Assembly (NCBI GenBank): GCA_021234535.1
Contig: CM037843.1
Location: forward strand, 20,925,911-20,989,910
Source of the DNA: Stichopus chloronotus
Lineage: Eukaryota; Echinodermata; Holothuroidea; Aspidochirotida; Stichopodidae
Length of the DNA: 64,000 bases
Direction of reading: 5' to 3'
This document shows positions 1 to 13,500 of this stretch, in pieces. A program made the position numbers and the translations under genes. The notes under the pieces were generated by a model. That model ran no database searches, was not told where the DNA came from, and worked only from the letters and a program-made list of their open reading frames with translations. The first letter of the stretch is position 1, and every line of letters begins with the position of its first letter.

Positions 1-1355
1 AGATAAGCACTGAGGTTTGGTTCAAGATGGATCCCTCGCTTTCAATGTGCTTAGACGTTTTCCGCTTTTCCTTCAGTTATTTAATTCTTCCTTACCATAG
101 TGAAATAAACATTATCTTTTATTCCTTTGAAATATTTCATGATTAGACGATTGCCTTAAGGTGCTATATAATGAAACGTTGTTGGTGGTACAGTTCAACA
201 TCGAAGTGGGCCAAATTAAAGAGTTAATGTACGCTGACATCATGTCAGTAATATCTTACAGGATGAAAGTGACTGCCAAACTGTGAGAAAATAAAACAGA
301 CTTACTTCATTGGACACAGTTTGGAATTAGATTTGTGTGCAAGCACACAAATCTGTGCTTTTGTGTGTGTGTACACACACAAGCACACACACACACACAC
401 ACACTGGTAGTTATTGACCCGTTATTTTGAAAGGGCCACGTGTACGATTGTGCATGAACAAGAGTATCGGTAAAATAACTATCAGTGCAAACAATTTTCG
501 AGGATTTTTCATACCTGAGAGAAATTGTGTTGCTCTGTTTTTTTTTATTGTTTTTTTTTTTTGAAAATCATTTGAAAAGTGAAGAGATAAATATATTGGT
601 CTGCAAAAGCAAACTCTTTTTGTAACGTCTATAAATTTTCATGCAAAAAAAAACTAAGGCAAAACAACTATAATACTATGAACGACAATTAGAGAGGATT
701 GTGATTAACTGATCTCATTTATGTATGTCAGCGCACATCTTATGAAATAATAAACATTCATGCCATTGTATCTGCACTCAACTCATATAATGACCGGTTC
801 CACGATCCGTGACGTCACGCGCCGTAGCTCCTCTGCTGAAAACTACGATCGGTCAACTGAAAAACCAAATGGTTTGAAAACTTAACGTAAGACAAAACAA
901 TAAAGGAGAGAACGTAATTGTCATATAGCATGTTCAATTGATATATACCATGGTTAAACAAGTGAGGTTGCATTTTAATTTTACCAGTTGGATATTGGAG
1001 TCCAGAACGCAGGGAAGTACCTCACCATTCACACAAATGTACAAATATAAATATATATTGGCCGTTTCAACGTGACAACTTGAATCTTCTTCGAACAGAA
1101 GTAAGCATCGCTGCCTCGAGACCGTCTCAAAATACACATAGCGATGCATGTTCCTTACGTTCTCTGCCAGGCTGCGTGGTTTATGTCACAGCTGCAAAAA
1201 AAAACACCTCGATTTCGTCAGCTTTGTGTAACTATTCTAAAATCACATTTCTTGCATTTTCATTCTGAATGCTGATTATGATTTCTTTTTTGCCACTCTC
1301 ATGGTTGTGGGGGGAGAGGCTCATCCCCGGATGTAAGGTATCGTTTTTCAACCTC
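1..1355. other. 3' flank of the potassium channel gene, no gene seen
   Basis: This stretch lies downstream of the channel stop codon and should contain its 3' untranslated region. It is AT-rich. A dinucleotide CA/GT microsatellite with an inverted switch point lies at about 361-405. A TTTTTTATTG stretch near 541-550 would read as AATAAA on the minus strand and could be a polyadenylation signal, but it is embedded in a T-rich run and is weak evidence. Short open frames here show no domain or compositional sign of coding. Confidence 0.5.
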
Positions 1356-1573
1356 TCACGGGGGTGAGGGCTTGCTCTCGGTGCCTCCGATACTACTGTA
1401 TTCGGTGAGTTGTTGCAACGACTCCTTGAGTTTGGCTTTCTCGTTGGATTTAGTGAGACTGTTTCTTCTGCTTGCACCGGGAGATACCACGTCCCATATC
1501 TGGCCCACGGTAGGAATGAGAATACAGAACTCAACTATGAGAAACATCATACAGATGCCCACGATGAGATAAG
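1356..1573 (-). CDS. K2P exon 4: M4 and cytoplasmic tail
   Basis: 218 bases from the acceptor CTCTCCCAG|CTTATC (intron end 1574) to TGA at 1358-1356. It completes Ala247 and encodes M4 (YLIVGICMMFLIVEFC) plus a tail of about 52 residues. The tail holds RRNS at 282-285 and a charged helix-like stretch (KSNEKAKLKESLQQL). No further exon is needed, since the frame ends in a stop at a length normal for the family. Confidence 0.9.
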
Positions 1574-4500
1574 CTGGGAGAGAAATGAAAAAGATGGCTT
1601 GAAACAAAAAATAGAAAAAAAATAAAGAGAGAGAAAAAAGAGTTTAATGGTATAGTTTGCATACACTAATGCACCAAAACAATGCTGTTAAAATCTATGC
1701 CAATTTATTACCCCCAACTTTACGCCAATATTTGATCTATGCAGGGTTAGACTCAATTTCCCCATTCATTAGACCTGTTTAACGGTTTGTTTACATTGAA
1801 CTCTCCTGACGAGATCGCGCCAAAATTAATTCTCTTCAATTTTTGATGATATGATCAATGAGATGCAAAAATTCTCGACGTGTTAGAAGTTCAACAAGCA
1901 TTCACATGGTCGTTCATTTGAAATCCTAAACTGGGACTGGATATTTGAAGAGCTGAATGTTGCAAAGCACATCTATTTTTTCAGTTATATAATGAACCTA
2001 ATAGAAGTATGCATAAAGTCATGCAACAGTTCTTTCATTTATATCAGTTTATTGCCCCCTTTTTTACTATCCCCCCACCCGGCTATCTCATTCAAACCCC
2101 TTTCCTTTTCTTTGTGCTTCTACGGGCAGTGACGGCGTCTGCATTGTTCATGTTTCTTGTGATTACAGTACTTTAGATGCATTGCAAGCTACATGCCTCC
2201 CTACATGTGTTGTTTCAAACTGTCGTCAAATTTGTCCGTGCTCTGAGTAGAAGGTGTATATTAACTTACAAGTATTTTATAGAATACAGTTCTACAACCA
2301 TATGCTAGGTAGCAGAGACTGATTAAAAGGAATAGATTTTCTGAAAAAAAAAAGCAAAAACAGTAACGAGTAAAACGCAAAAGTGTTTAAAGAATGGTCT
2401 CATTGCATCTTGAAAGATGCACCCATACACCTCTCTCGGGTATACTGCAGATGAGTGTATGATATTTTAGCACACGTTCCCATCATGTGCAGTTTGACAC
2501 AACGTACTTTTGGATCGGATAAAACTTTTTGTAGAATATAAAAGCTACTTTCCATCAAGGAAAAGGGCAAATTTTAAAAAGTTCTTTTTTATTCAGGTTG
2601 TTGAAAGTGAAGCACATGAGCGAACAAAAGCGATTTCAATTGTTATGATGAAATTTTCACAAGGGTGCAGATTTTGTGATCTCACGTGCAGATGACATCA
2701 TGAATGTATCCGTGGTTTCTTGTATATAATGCGTGACAGCGTAAAACTCCTATTTTGTGCTTGTATACTTACAGGTCGCAGTTGAATTTTATGGTAGCCC
2801 CCCCCCCCTCCGCCCCTCCGCCGAATTGGAAAAAAAGAAAACGGAGTCATGAAGATATCATCAATACGATCGTGTTTCATAGCACCACATATAAATGAAA
2901 GCATGTTTTAGTTTTGGTAGGCCTACATATGTTTGGAATTATATGCATTTACTATTTCAATATGGTTTTTTCAATGGTCCTTTTCATGATGAGGTAACCA
3001 CAAATCCTTTAAGCTGGAAAATGCGTTGAAAATTTCAAATTCTTCGGAATATGTCATAGCCACTACAAAAGTAAGAAAGAAACATTGTTTAAGCCCCATT
3101 TTGCATACGTGAATATTCATATCCATTCCCATTGGTCTGTTTGATTTCAAGTAACGGTGACTGACTGCTAGACGTTCTTGTAGAGTCGAGTCTGAATTTT
3201 GTAGCCCCAACCAAAATGTCGAGACAATTTTCATTCTCAAATATCTGGAAGATGAGCACATAGTTCCCCTTTCAAAATTTGTGTCAGGAGATCTTTTCCG
3301 CTGTTTTTCTTCCCTGAAACACTGACGAAGAGCAAAAGTAGATGACCAGACGATTGCCAGTACAACTCATATTCCAGCTTTAAATCTTTGGCTGTGCTGT
3401 TGTAAAATGTCTTCTAAATAGTATCGGGTATTTGTAACATTTACAGAACGTGCACTGAAATGAAAATTCTCGAAAAACTCTCATTCGTTGGGTAATAAAA
3501 TTGTTTGCCCTCAGGTTTTTACCGTTGGATTCGTCGATGACCATATAGTAACCCCCACCGCCTCAGGAAGTATATGTAACTTAAAATGATTAATTTTTTT
3601 AAATTTAAACAAAAACGAAACTGTTAATCTTGTACCTGATGTTGCAATCTGATATAAGGCACGCTGTGATATGTAGTCTGCTTCGTGATTGAAACCAGGA
3701 ACGAAATCTCCCAGTCCAACAGTCGTCAATGAGATAAATGTAAAATAGATGGCGTCAAGGAAATGCCACGTCGGTTCCAAGAAATCAAAGAGAACTGCAG
3801 GAGCGATGAAGAACACACCAGCCACGAATAAGATGAGCAGAACCAGATGGAGTAATCGTATACTCAACTCTGGTAGGTATGATTCTGTAATTAGTCAATG
3901 CAGAGAAAAAGGAAACATACATGAAGAAAATTAAAGAAGAACAGTAAAGAATGTTATACATTAGATCATATAGAACGGCTCGGTTGACCAGTGAATGACC
4001 CCAGTGAACATTCTCTTCTTTTTGAGATTTACTTTTGGCACTTCCGATAAATTCCTCCCGGTTCTAGCGAACTGATGAATGTTAATTGCAAGCCTTTAAC
4101 AGGTTCTTTTGTTCGGGACTTATGAGCGTACTGGCAGAGTGTGTGAGAAACATATGTTACAACCGATAATGTAAAAAAAAATACCGATAATGTAAAAACA
4201 ACCGATAATGTAAAAAAATCCCGATAACGTAAAAAATTCTTTGAACCAATAATGTAAAAACTTTTACAACAATAAATTCATATGTTGCTACGTACATGTA
4301 TGTGTGTATGTAGGTACGCAGGCATGTATGTATAAGAAACATTTTACCGATTATGTAAACGACAATTTCGTACGGTCCTACGAACATGTGTGCATGCATA
4401 TCTGTATGTAGGTATAGGCATGTAGGTAGGTAGGCAGGTAGGCGGACAGGCCGGCAGCCCTATAGGGAGCAGGCGGGCAGGCAGGGAGGCAGATAGGTAG

Positions 4501-7500
4501 GTTTGTGCCTGCGTGGGTGTATGCGTATGCGTGTGTGCAGTCATTGTGAGTGTGTGAGTTTATATAAATGGGTGTACAAAAGCAACAATGACATATTTGT
4601 GAAAGTAAAACAAAAGCGAAAAAAAGAAGAAAAACGTGGGGGACCCTAACCCACCATACCCAACATACATAGCTAATAAGTTGAGCGTAGCCTAAGTGGC
4701 TTATGACTGTCTGTAGGAAGTCTTCCTTGTCGCTCGCGAAGGGGAATGAAAAAAGACCAGGAAAACATTACGCTATTGAATATATACTTACTTTCTGTCA
4801 GTTTCAAACAAAAAAGATCTCCAAAGAGAGTGGTTCAACACACTCCTCGTTTGGCCTCAATAGTCATTTGCATAACGTTGATTATGAAACGCATAATACG
4901 ATTATCAATTCGGGAGAAAGATTCAGTCCTCCCTGTACCTACCCCAAGGCTTTGTTTTGTAAATCATGTGGCACCTCGTCTGAGCATGGGGCCCCTCCTA
5001 TGTAGGGGGTTGCCATGTGACCACCACTGAGCTATACTTGCAGACTTTGAATCATCATGTTTAATTTAAAAGAAAGTAACGAAAAGAGATTTCCTTCGAC
5101 TTTTCAACATAAAATGAATTACACATGCTCACCTTTGTAGTAAAGCCTTGTGATACGTTGTTTCATGACCTTTGTCCGTCAGTGGCCAATCCCTATTCAG
5201 CTGGATTAGTGGCAACATGTCCATTTGGTCTCATGTGGCCACTTTGGATATTTAGTCTGGCCTAATATATAGGACGGGGACCCTATGGCCCCTTTTTTTT
5301 GGTGTCTGACAGACAGTGCAGCAGAAATTTTGTCTGGCATTATCCATTCTGTAGCCTGTGGGGGCACTCTAAAACTTGGTACTGGCTTCAAGTGGTACTT
5401 TTTTTTACTGAGGTTCTATTTTTGGGTCCTGTTTATATTCTAGTCTGGCAGTGGCCAATCCCTATTTAGCTGAATGAGTGGCTACATGTCCACTTGGTTT
5501 CATGTGGTACTTTGGATATTAGGTCAGGCTCAACATATAGGACGGGTGGGGGGGGGGCTTGCTCTGTGGCCCCTTTGGGGGTGTCTGGCAGACCCTTAGC
5601 AGCCGAAACGATGTCTGGCATTATCCGTTCTTTAGTATGTGGGGGGTCACTCTACAGCTTGGCACTGGTTTCAAGTGGTACTTCTTGTGTTTAACTGAGG
5701 CCTTGTTTTGGGCCCCTTTCAGGGGATCTGTCGCGGCCCTTTACAACAGAAATCTTGTCTGTCAGTGGTTAATTTGAACTCAGGTGAATTAACGGCTAAA
5801 TGTCTACTTGGAGGCAGGTGGTACCGGTTGAACATGTGATCGGAGGTGTTTTTTGGACCCTTGTCAGTGACCACATGCAGCAGAGATATCATGAGAGGCA
5901 TCCATTTCTGCATAAGATGGGTTCAAATTTTGTAGTTCACTTCTCGGATATTGGTACCTTCTCCGTTTGATCAAACCTGTTTTGGCTGCCTGTCTAGTAC
6001 GTAGGACCATATGAAGTTGTCGTTGGAAAAGTTCTTACATTATCAGGTTCAAAGAATTTTTTACATTATCGGTATTTTTTTTTTTTTACATTTTCGGTTG
6101 TTTTGATATTATCGGTTGTAACAGCATATCACACTAGATCAATGTTTTTTTTTTTTCTTTTTTTCTCGGGTTTACGTAATGCATTCTTGTGGATGGTTGC
6201 ACTACAATAGCTGCATTCCACCTGTGCATATTGTGCACGTTCAGCCAAGCCACGATTTTTGAAATCTGCAAGATCCCCATCGTTAGTTAGCAAAGGTTGA
6301 GTGAGAAATGGCCGTTAAACTATCTGTGCTCTATTAAGGTTTGTCGGAAGAGTAGTAGAACTTATTGTATTTCAATGACAAAATATAGAGAGGTAAAACT
6401 ACTAAGAGTAAAAAAAAAGGTATTAACAATATTTGTAAACTCACCCCATTTTGAAATCATTTTATCTAGGATTCTGTGCACCGGTTTGGCAACGATGTAT
6501 GTGAGGGTACCGACGAAAAGAAAGGTGAGAGGAATTCCAAGTAACGTGTAGAAGATGCAAGCAATTTTGCCGCCTGACGTCAAAGGAGTAACTGCCCCAA
6601 AACCTGTGAGGAGCATAAAACAACATTTATATAAATAAATAAGTAAATAATTAAATAATATATATACATAAGTAACTAGATAAATATATAAATAAATATA
6701 CGTGTGTGTGTGGGTTGGTGAGCGTGTGTGTGTGATATGATCAAGTCTGCAATATAAAGCCAAAGAGGTTAATGCGCTATTGGAAAAAGATACCGTAATG
6801 AAAGCCATGAATAATCCTCTGACACGTGGTGTGAGTCTTTTATATGTCTACTCATCCCTATCCTCCTCTCACATATCAGATCACCCCTCTCCAGCCACCT
6901 CATATTACATACCAGGTCACCCCCCCCCCCCCTCTCCCACACACACAACATCAAATCTTTTCTTTTCCAGTAAACTTTTGTAATGGATACCGAGCTGACC
7001 TAACAAAGACTACTAGTTTATCATATTCATCACATGCACTATGGCACATATGACGAATAGTAGGCCTTATCGTATCCCAGTGGTGTGGATATGGTCACAC
7101 TGATTGCATTCACATCAATCTAGGAGCATTAAAGTAATGACCCCTTTTTAAACAGCAAGAAAGGAGAATAAAACAAAACTCCCGATAAGATATTTAATAA
7201 CGACAAAGCTACCTTATCAGATGTGCTGCATGGTCGCTTTAGTAATTAGAAAGATGCTCAGGTGCGTAAAATGTTCATTCATTATCACCGTCACCATGAT
7301 CTTTACAATAATCATCCCTCTACTCGTAGCAACAAGGATAAATAGAAAAGATGAAGAAGAAAGTGATGATGATGATGATGTGGTACAATACTCCGGAGAT
7401 TGATTTTTTTCACTGACAGAACACCTCGTCCATGCAAGGCTCTGCGACCATGCCTAAGAGATAATTAACGAGCAGAATATGACGTCAGATGTGGGAGGGC

Positions 7501-10500
7501 GCTGATCCAATCTGCCTCACACGAGTGACCCCACAACACCGAATGTTTTGTGTTTTTATCATTTTTTTATTATTTACCGTGTTATTATTTCGCCCCTGAT
7601 TTACGCTTTTCGGCAAAGTGACTCATCGTCGCCAATGAGTATACTCATATCCATCTAGATAAAACTATGATGAAACACATCTCCTTTAAACTTGATTGAA
7701 CTCCGTTACATTGGCCATTTTTCTCTATCTGAAATATTGAATGTATGTTAGGCCTGCTACCGTGATATCACATTGAATCAGTAGCAGCTATGGGCAGAAG
7801 AATTGAAAAAGTCAGCCTTTGTGAATTCACCACAGACCTCACAAATTTCTAAGACCTGCATTGTCTACTTTCAATAGGAGGCTCTATGATAAAGTTTCTT
7901 TAATTACATGTTGTTGCAAAGCAAATAAACGCACCACAGTGACAGTGCCTCGTTGGCATTGCTTTCTTTCTTTGGAGGCGGCTGAAAGAAGGAGGGTAGT
8001 ACATTAGAAACCATTAATGTTGTAATTTGAACATAATGGTAGGTGAGAATCTGACATAACTCATCTAGACCCTTAGATGAGTTCGCAATTTCAAAAGTAA
8101 AGGGCTACAATTTGAAGTTTAGTCGAAACAGTTTTCTCTTTAAATTCTTTGGAACAGCCACCTCATTACGAAGAAAATACCTCTTACATGGACGCTGACT
8201 TAATGATCTCTGTTCTGTTTTTATAATTTTTTGTCTTTCACGGTTTCCATAGTGATGACAATGAGAAAAAATTACCATCTTTCAATCGAAGACCATGGTC
8301 AACAGCGCAGACCTACTTCAATAATGACGTCATCATTGGCGTATAAAATGCATAAAAGCTTTTCATTGACACATCTTGTTTTTTTTCTCTTTCATAATCT
8401 ATGTGTATATATGAATAATAATGGGAGACACATGTGTCTTTCAATCACGTATACTATATTATACATGACTATATTATTCCATTTCTTGTTTGACAATGGC
8501 AAACATGTGTCTTTCTCTTCATCAACTTGCCTGTGACGTCAAAGTTGAAAAAACATATTAATGGGATTCTCCAACCCCCATAGTAAAAAAAAATGTTCAA
8601 AACATTTTCAGTATGGTAACATTGTTACTAATGTTCGCCTTTCGATGTTCAGATGTTTGTGTCTTGTTGACATAACAGTTCACAGTCTCGTACCGAGGCA
8701 GAAACTGCCGTTTCAACCGCCCATGAAATATGATCGTATGCGGGTTGAAAAAGATTCAAGTCCGAAAAGTTGTCTTTGTCCGTATGTAGCATTTAACTAT
8801 TTTGGCTCTGCTTGTAGGTAATAGTGTAACTGCAGGCAGCCCTCCAGGCTGACCTGCAAGACTCAGTGGCGATGAATTTTAACGGGATACGGGTTTGATT
8901 GAATTGATAAAATAGTACAAAAAATAGAAAAGTAACTGCATGTGGCTTTTTTTGGAGGGTGTGTCTAAATAGCTCGAGTTAATATGTTTATCGACACGAT
9001 GTTGTATACGGTGATTGACTTTGGTATATATAGCCATTCGAAATGGGGGGGGGGGGGCACTTGCTGGTAGATATAAGGAGTGAACAGAACGCCTTGTTGA
9101 CCATGCATGTACGTGATGAAAATAATTACTCTGTTGTGCTTGTCACACGCTTTATGGCCTTCAAAACTGAAACTATAATTTTTATCACAAGGCCTCGTAT
9201 AAATATACGTACATATTCCCCTCCCTGTGTAGATTATGTGGCTTTGAAATACGTAGACAGACAGAAATTAGGAGGACGATTCCAAAGAGACATTTGCAAT
9301 GGACACATCGATCCTTATGAATAACAATGACGTCATCGAAACGTCACGAGTGCCAGATGATCTGATAGCTTACTTACTTAAGCAAATGTAAGTGCAATAC
9401 ATAACCATCTTAAATACTGGACGATGATATAAAGGTTATACATTCCACACAATATACTTTACAATTTATTCATTTGCACTTCCGTCTCTAGATACTATAC
9501 TTAATTATTATTTTTCTCTCGATTGTTTTCCTCGTTTTTTTTTTTGTTTTTTTTTTTGAAGATCACTTTGACGTACATGTATGACCTTTATTATATATTG
9601 ATCTATCGACACGTATTCTCGACATCAAAGATAATCCAAATGATGATACACAAGTTTGGTTGCAAGGTTATTATAAATAGCAATCGATCTGTATATTGAT
9701 AAACGGGGGGGGGGGGGAGGAGTGGCGAACCTGATTCCCGTGGGACAAATGCGACCTGCGGATAAGTATCGTGAGGCCCCTTTTAGCCTTTTTTGGACCC
9801 AAACAAAAAGAAAAATGAACCAAGGGCCGGCGAGGGGAGAAATAAAGACATTACCCAGTAAAAAAAGAAATTGTGATCACCAATGTATTGGCAAACGTCA
9901 CAGTTTGCTTTTATCCACTAGCTAGGGTAGCTAGTACAAAGCGAACAAAAACGGAGGTTAGCAATCTGTGCCACCCTTCAGGAATTTCAAAGGTGGCAAT
10001 GTGACTCCTTGATACAAAAGGGTTGGCCACCAGTTTGAAAAAAGGAACGTTATAGCCGTTCACAGATTCCATTGATCTCCACTTTAACTCGAACAACACG
10101 GCGGTTGAACTGACTGAACTGTACAGGGCAAAGTTTGGCATTCACAGAAAAATTGCTTCTTTGTAAAAAATAAAATTACCCGTGGCTCTGAGAAGAAGCC
10201 AACAGGCTAGACTTATTTCACGTCCTACCCTTATACCTCTAAGCAGTGAGCTGTTATTTAGCTGTTGTCTAAGCTCTATGCTCTTGACCTGTACTTAAAG
10301 TAACCTCACTTGTTTTTATTTTTGTCTCCCTGGGCTCCTGTACAGTTTTGTCTCAAGATTCTTTTACTTAATTCATTTTTTTTGTAATATCAAGTATTGC
10401 TGTTTTGTGTCAGTGTTCAACATACTTTCGTGAGCGTGGATCATTAAAATCAGCTATAGGCTTTACTATTTTCAAATATATTCATACATGAGTTGCTCAT

Positions 10501-13500
10501 ATTCCATGTATTATTCGAGAGAAGCCTTCCTATGCGATTATACATGTTGAGTTCTCAAACTTAAGATTTCATGCCGTCTTTGTAAGTTAAAAATAAATGA
10601 AAGCATACCCGCATTATTCCGCATTTTGGTATATATAAAAGAGGCTAGGTAACTTGCAAACACAACACGCACACGTGTTTAAATTAGGCCTACATGTCAA
10701 TTGCAAAACACTGCCCATGTACAGTATACCGTATTTCAAATCTTAGCTATACACAAATTTGTCACTGTAATCTTACTGTGCGCGATCTAATATACTTTGC
10801 TTGCATGCTGAAAAAGACGATGTTGCTGGTATTTCTGAAAATCGTTCTGACGGATCACTAGAAAATAACAACATTCATGTTCTCGAGCCGAGGAAAGACG
10901 TGGTACCATAAGATAGATGGTACGCCCAGCATGACAGTTGGATTATCAAAAGGACTATTTATTAAATGGCGAAGGACTTTGGAACATTTTATTGTGACGG
11001 ATTCGTCTGTCAGTCGCGATTTCCTATGAAAAGCTGCAATTAGTACCTCAGAGGTTAAATAAGTCTGTCTATCGTAAGCGAGTTTATAATACGGATACAA
11101 CCGTTATACAACTGACAATACCCAGAGTGTAATGAGATGCGCGCATCACTCATACAAATCAGTGAGTGAAAGAACTTACTCAAGTCCTTTATACTAATAC
11201 AGCAATAAACGGGTTTCCAATGAGCTCTCACATATCAAGGCTGTTTTCACATACTTTGGCTATTTTCCCATCAGTTATATTCCCACCTCGCGGTTATTTT
11301 TTTTTTTTTCAACATGTAGAAGCTACGTTCACATATGTTGCTTTCGTTCTCTGGTTTATACATTCAAACCTTGCCAGTTCCACTCAATATAGGGTGTACA
11401 CCAATCAAATGTATCCTATTATTTTGCTTATGAGAACTGTAAAGACTTGTCAAAACATTCCATTCACGTGATAAGCAACCGTTTAATGGCTAGAAATTTT
11501 GTAATTGGTTGGTCGCTACAATTATATCTGTTTATGTTACAAGGGAAACTGTAAGCATAATTTGTTTTTTAAACTAAAAAGAAAACACATTTGCACATAA
11601 CAGTTGGAATAAGAAACTTCCTTCCCTTAAGCTTACCTTTAACATACCTTAAATAAAACTGCCATCAATAAACAGGGAATGACGTTTGAAAATTGTATTT
11701 ACAACATCATTTTCATTTGGTCCCTCTTGTCACTTTTTCAGGTTCGGATTTACCTTTGGGAAGGCGCTATGCGCAAACTTATCTGAGCCCCCCCCCCCCC
11801 CCCCCCATTCTCCATTTACGATTATGCTCCACAAATCTGTGCAGTGGCAAAAGTCACCAAAGAAGGAGAAAAGTTGTGCTCAATTTAACCCCCTCCCCTT
11901 CAAACTCAAAATGAACTCCATGGAACTTTAGTAATGTACTTATGGGAGACAGTCACAATTAAAATAGTCGACTATGTGTGATTCCACCTACCGTATATCG
12001 TATCGTGGGTACCTTTGTGCAACAATATAAGTTTGAGTGGACTCCTATATTATCGGGATTCCTTTACAGAGAAACCAGACATTTGTTCAACAGAAAAACA
12101 AAGCAATATTTATAGACACAGCATTATAGATAATTCAAAATAATGAAGAACGGTAGCCTTCTGTTCAAGTAACAAGTGTCTCATAGACAGTAATTCAGTT
12201 ATTTGCTCCCTAGAATAATTTGTTCTTTCCTAAAATTTTCAAAAATTAAGATGATGCACGATCTGCCCCCCCCCCCCCCCCCATCTAAAGCATAATGCTT
12301 TGTGGATGTAAATCTTTTGTAGATTTCATTGATGGACCTGAGTGGTTTAGCAATGATTAAATCTATTTTTTCTGAATGTCATGTTTCCATATTTCCATAT
12401 TTAACAGAATAATGACAAAGTCATGCAGGCGCATGCATGAGTATAAAGTCAATGCCATAATTGGTGCAAATATATCAGGCACATTAACTTCAACATGTAC
12501 GTTGACAGGTTACAGTCTTTAAACTAATAAGCAACAAAGAAAAAAGAAAGTAACGATAATACAGACTAAACCCATTCCATTTTGGTAAATAAATTATATT
12601 GTTGTCATTTAAATATCAAAGATTTTTAGTCCAAAGTGTGTAACATTGTTGAAATTTCATGCTATATTTCGGGATGTATTACAATATCTCATTGAAGAGC
12701 ATTTCAATGAAACAAGCGTAATCATTTTTCTGACCGTATGGCGTAATGTTTCTGTCCGTATGGTTGCTTGGCCGCTTTAAAATTCACACGAAGCACCGTG
12801 TGGAATTAATTGGTAAAGCCGTGTGAATATAGACAAAGTGGGATTATGTACACAACTATTACGAGTTAAAAACAAATTTTACACTTGCTCGTTCTAAAGT
12901 AAAATACCATCTGGTCAGGAACTATCGATCATTTGACGCATGGTTTGTTTTCCCTCTTTTTCTTTCATAAAATAGAATATAATAACTTGGGAAAAAACTT
13001 ACACGTGATACGTTGTCAATAAAATAAACACATGCGTCAGTGACAAACTGAATATGAAAACATTTTTGTAAGTCATAATGGCAAAACCTATGTACAAGTT
13101 CCATGAATATCTTTGCCTTGTCTGAAGAAAGAAATGACAGATATCAAGCCTTAATTGTCAAGGGAACAAACTCTCTAAATTCCAAAGAGTGAAATTAGGA
13201 ATGGCTAAAATATTAAGACTGAACAGTCACTCTAAAAGGGTGAGAAATGACCCATTTTCGAGTGAAATTCTTCAATCAAAGTAAAGAGTCATTCCTAAGT
13301 TCACTCTTAAAGATAGGTTTTTCCCTCTAAAGGGTTTAGAGAGAAGGCTTATACCTCCTACCTCCCATGCACAGTTCGGTATATGAATGTGATTAAATAT
13401 AAAATTACATCATGATTTTCTTTCTAGAATTAAAGTGCGTCGTTACACTCAATTACGGATCAAATAAATTGCATTACAAGTGAACCTATGCAAGCACATT

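Larger units (their letters stand above)
3885..6444 (-). other. K2P intron 2
   Basis: 2560-base intron, most of which is the foldback element at 4156-6122. The flanks 3885-4155 and 6123-6444 show no gene. Confidence 0.9.

Noticed and set aside
5005..5045. tRNA A-box-like TATAGCTCAGTGG on the minus strand
   Set aside because: No convincing B box follows and no cloverleaf can be drawn; it could be a SINE trace but is too weak to annotate.
6604..6808. N-terminal extension of the K2P exon 2 frame
   Set aside because: Upstream of the CACAG acceptor the frame is TA/GT microsatellite translation (poly Tyr/Leu/Ile); it is intron sequence.
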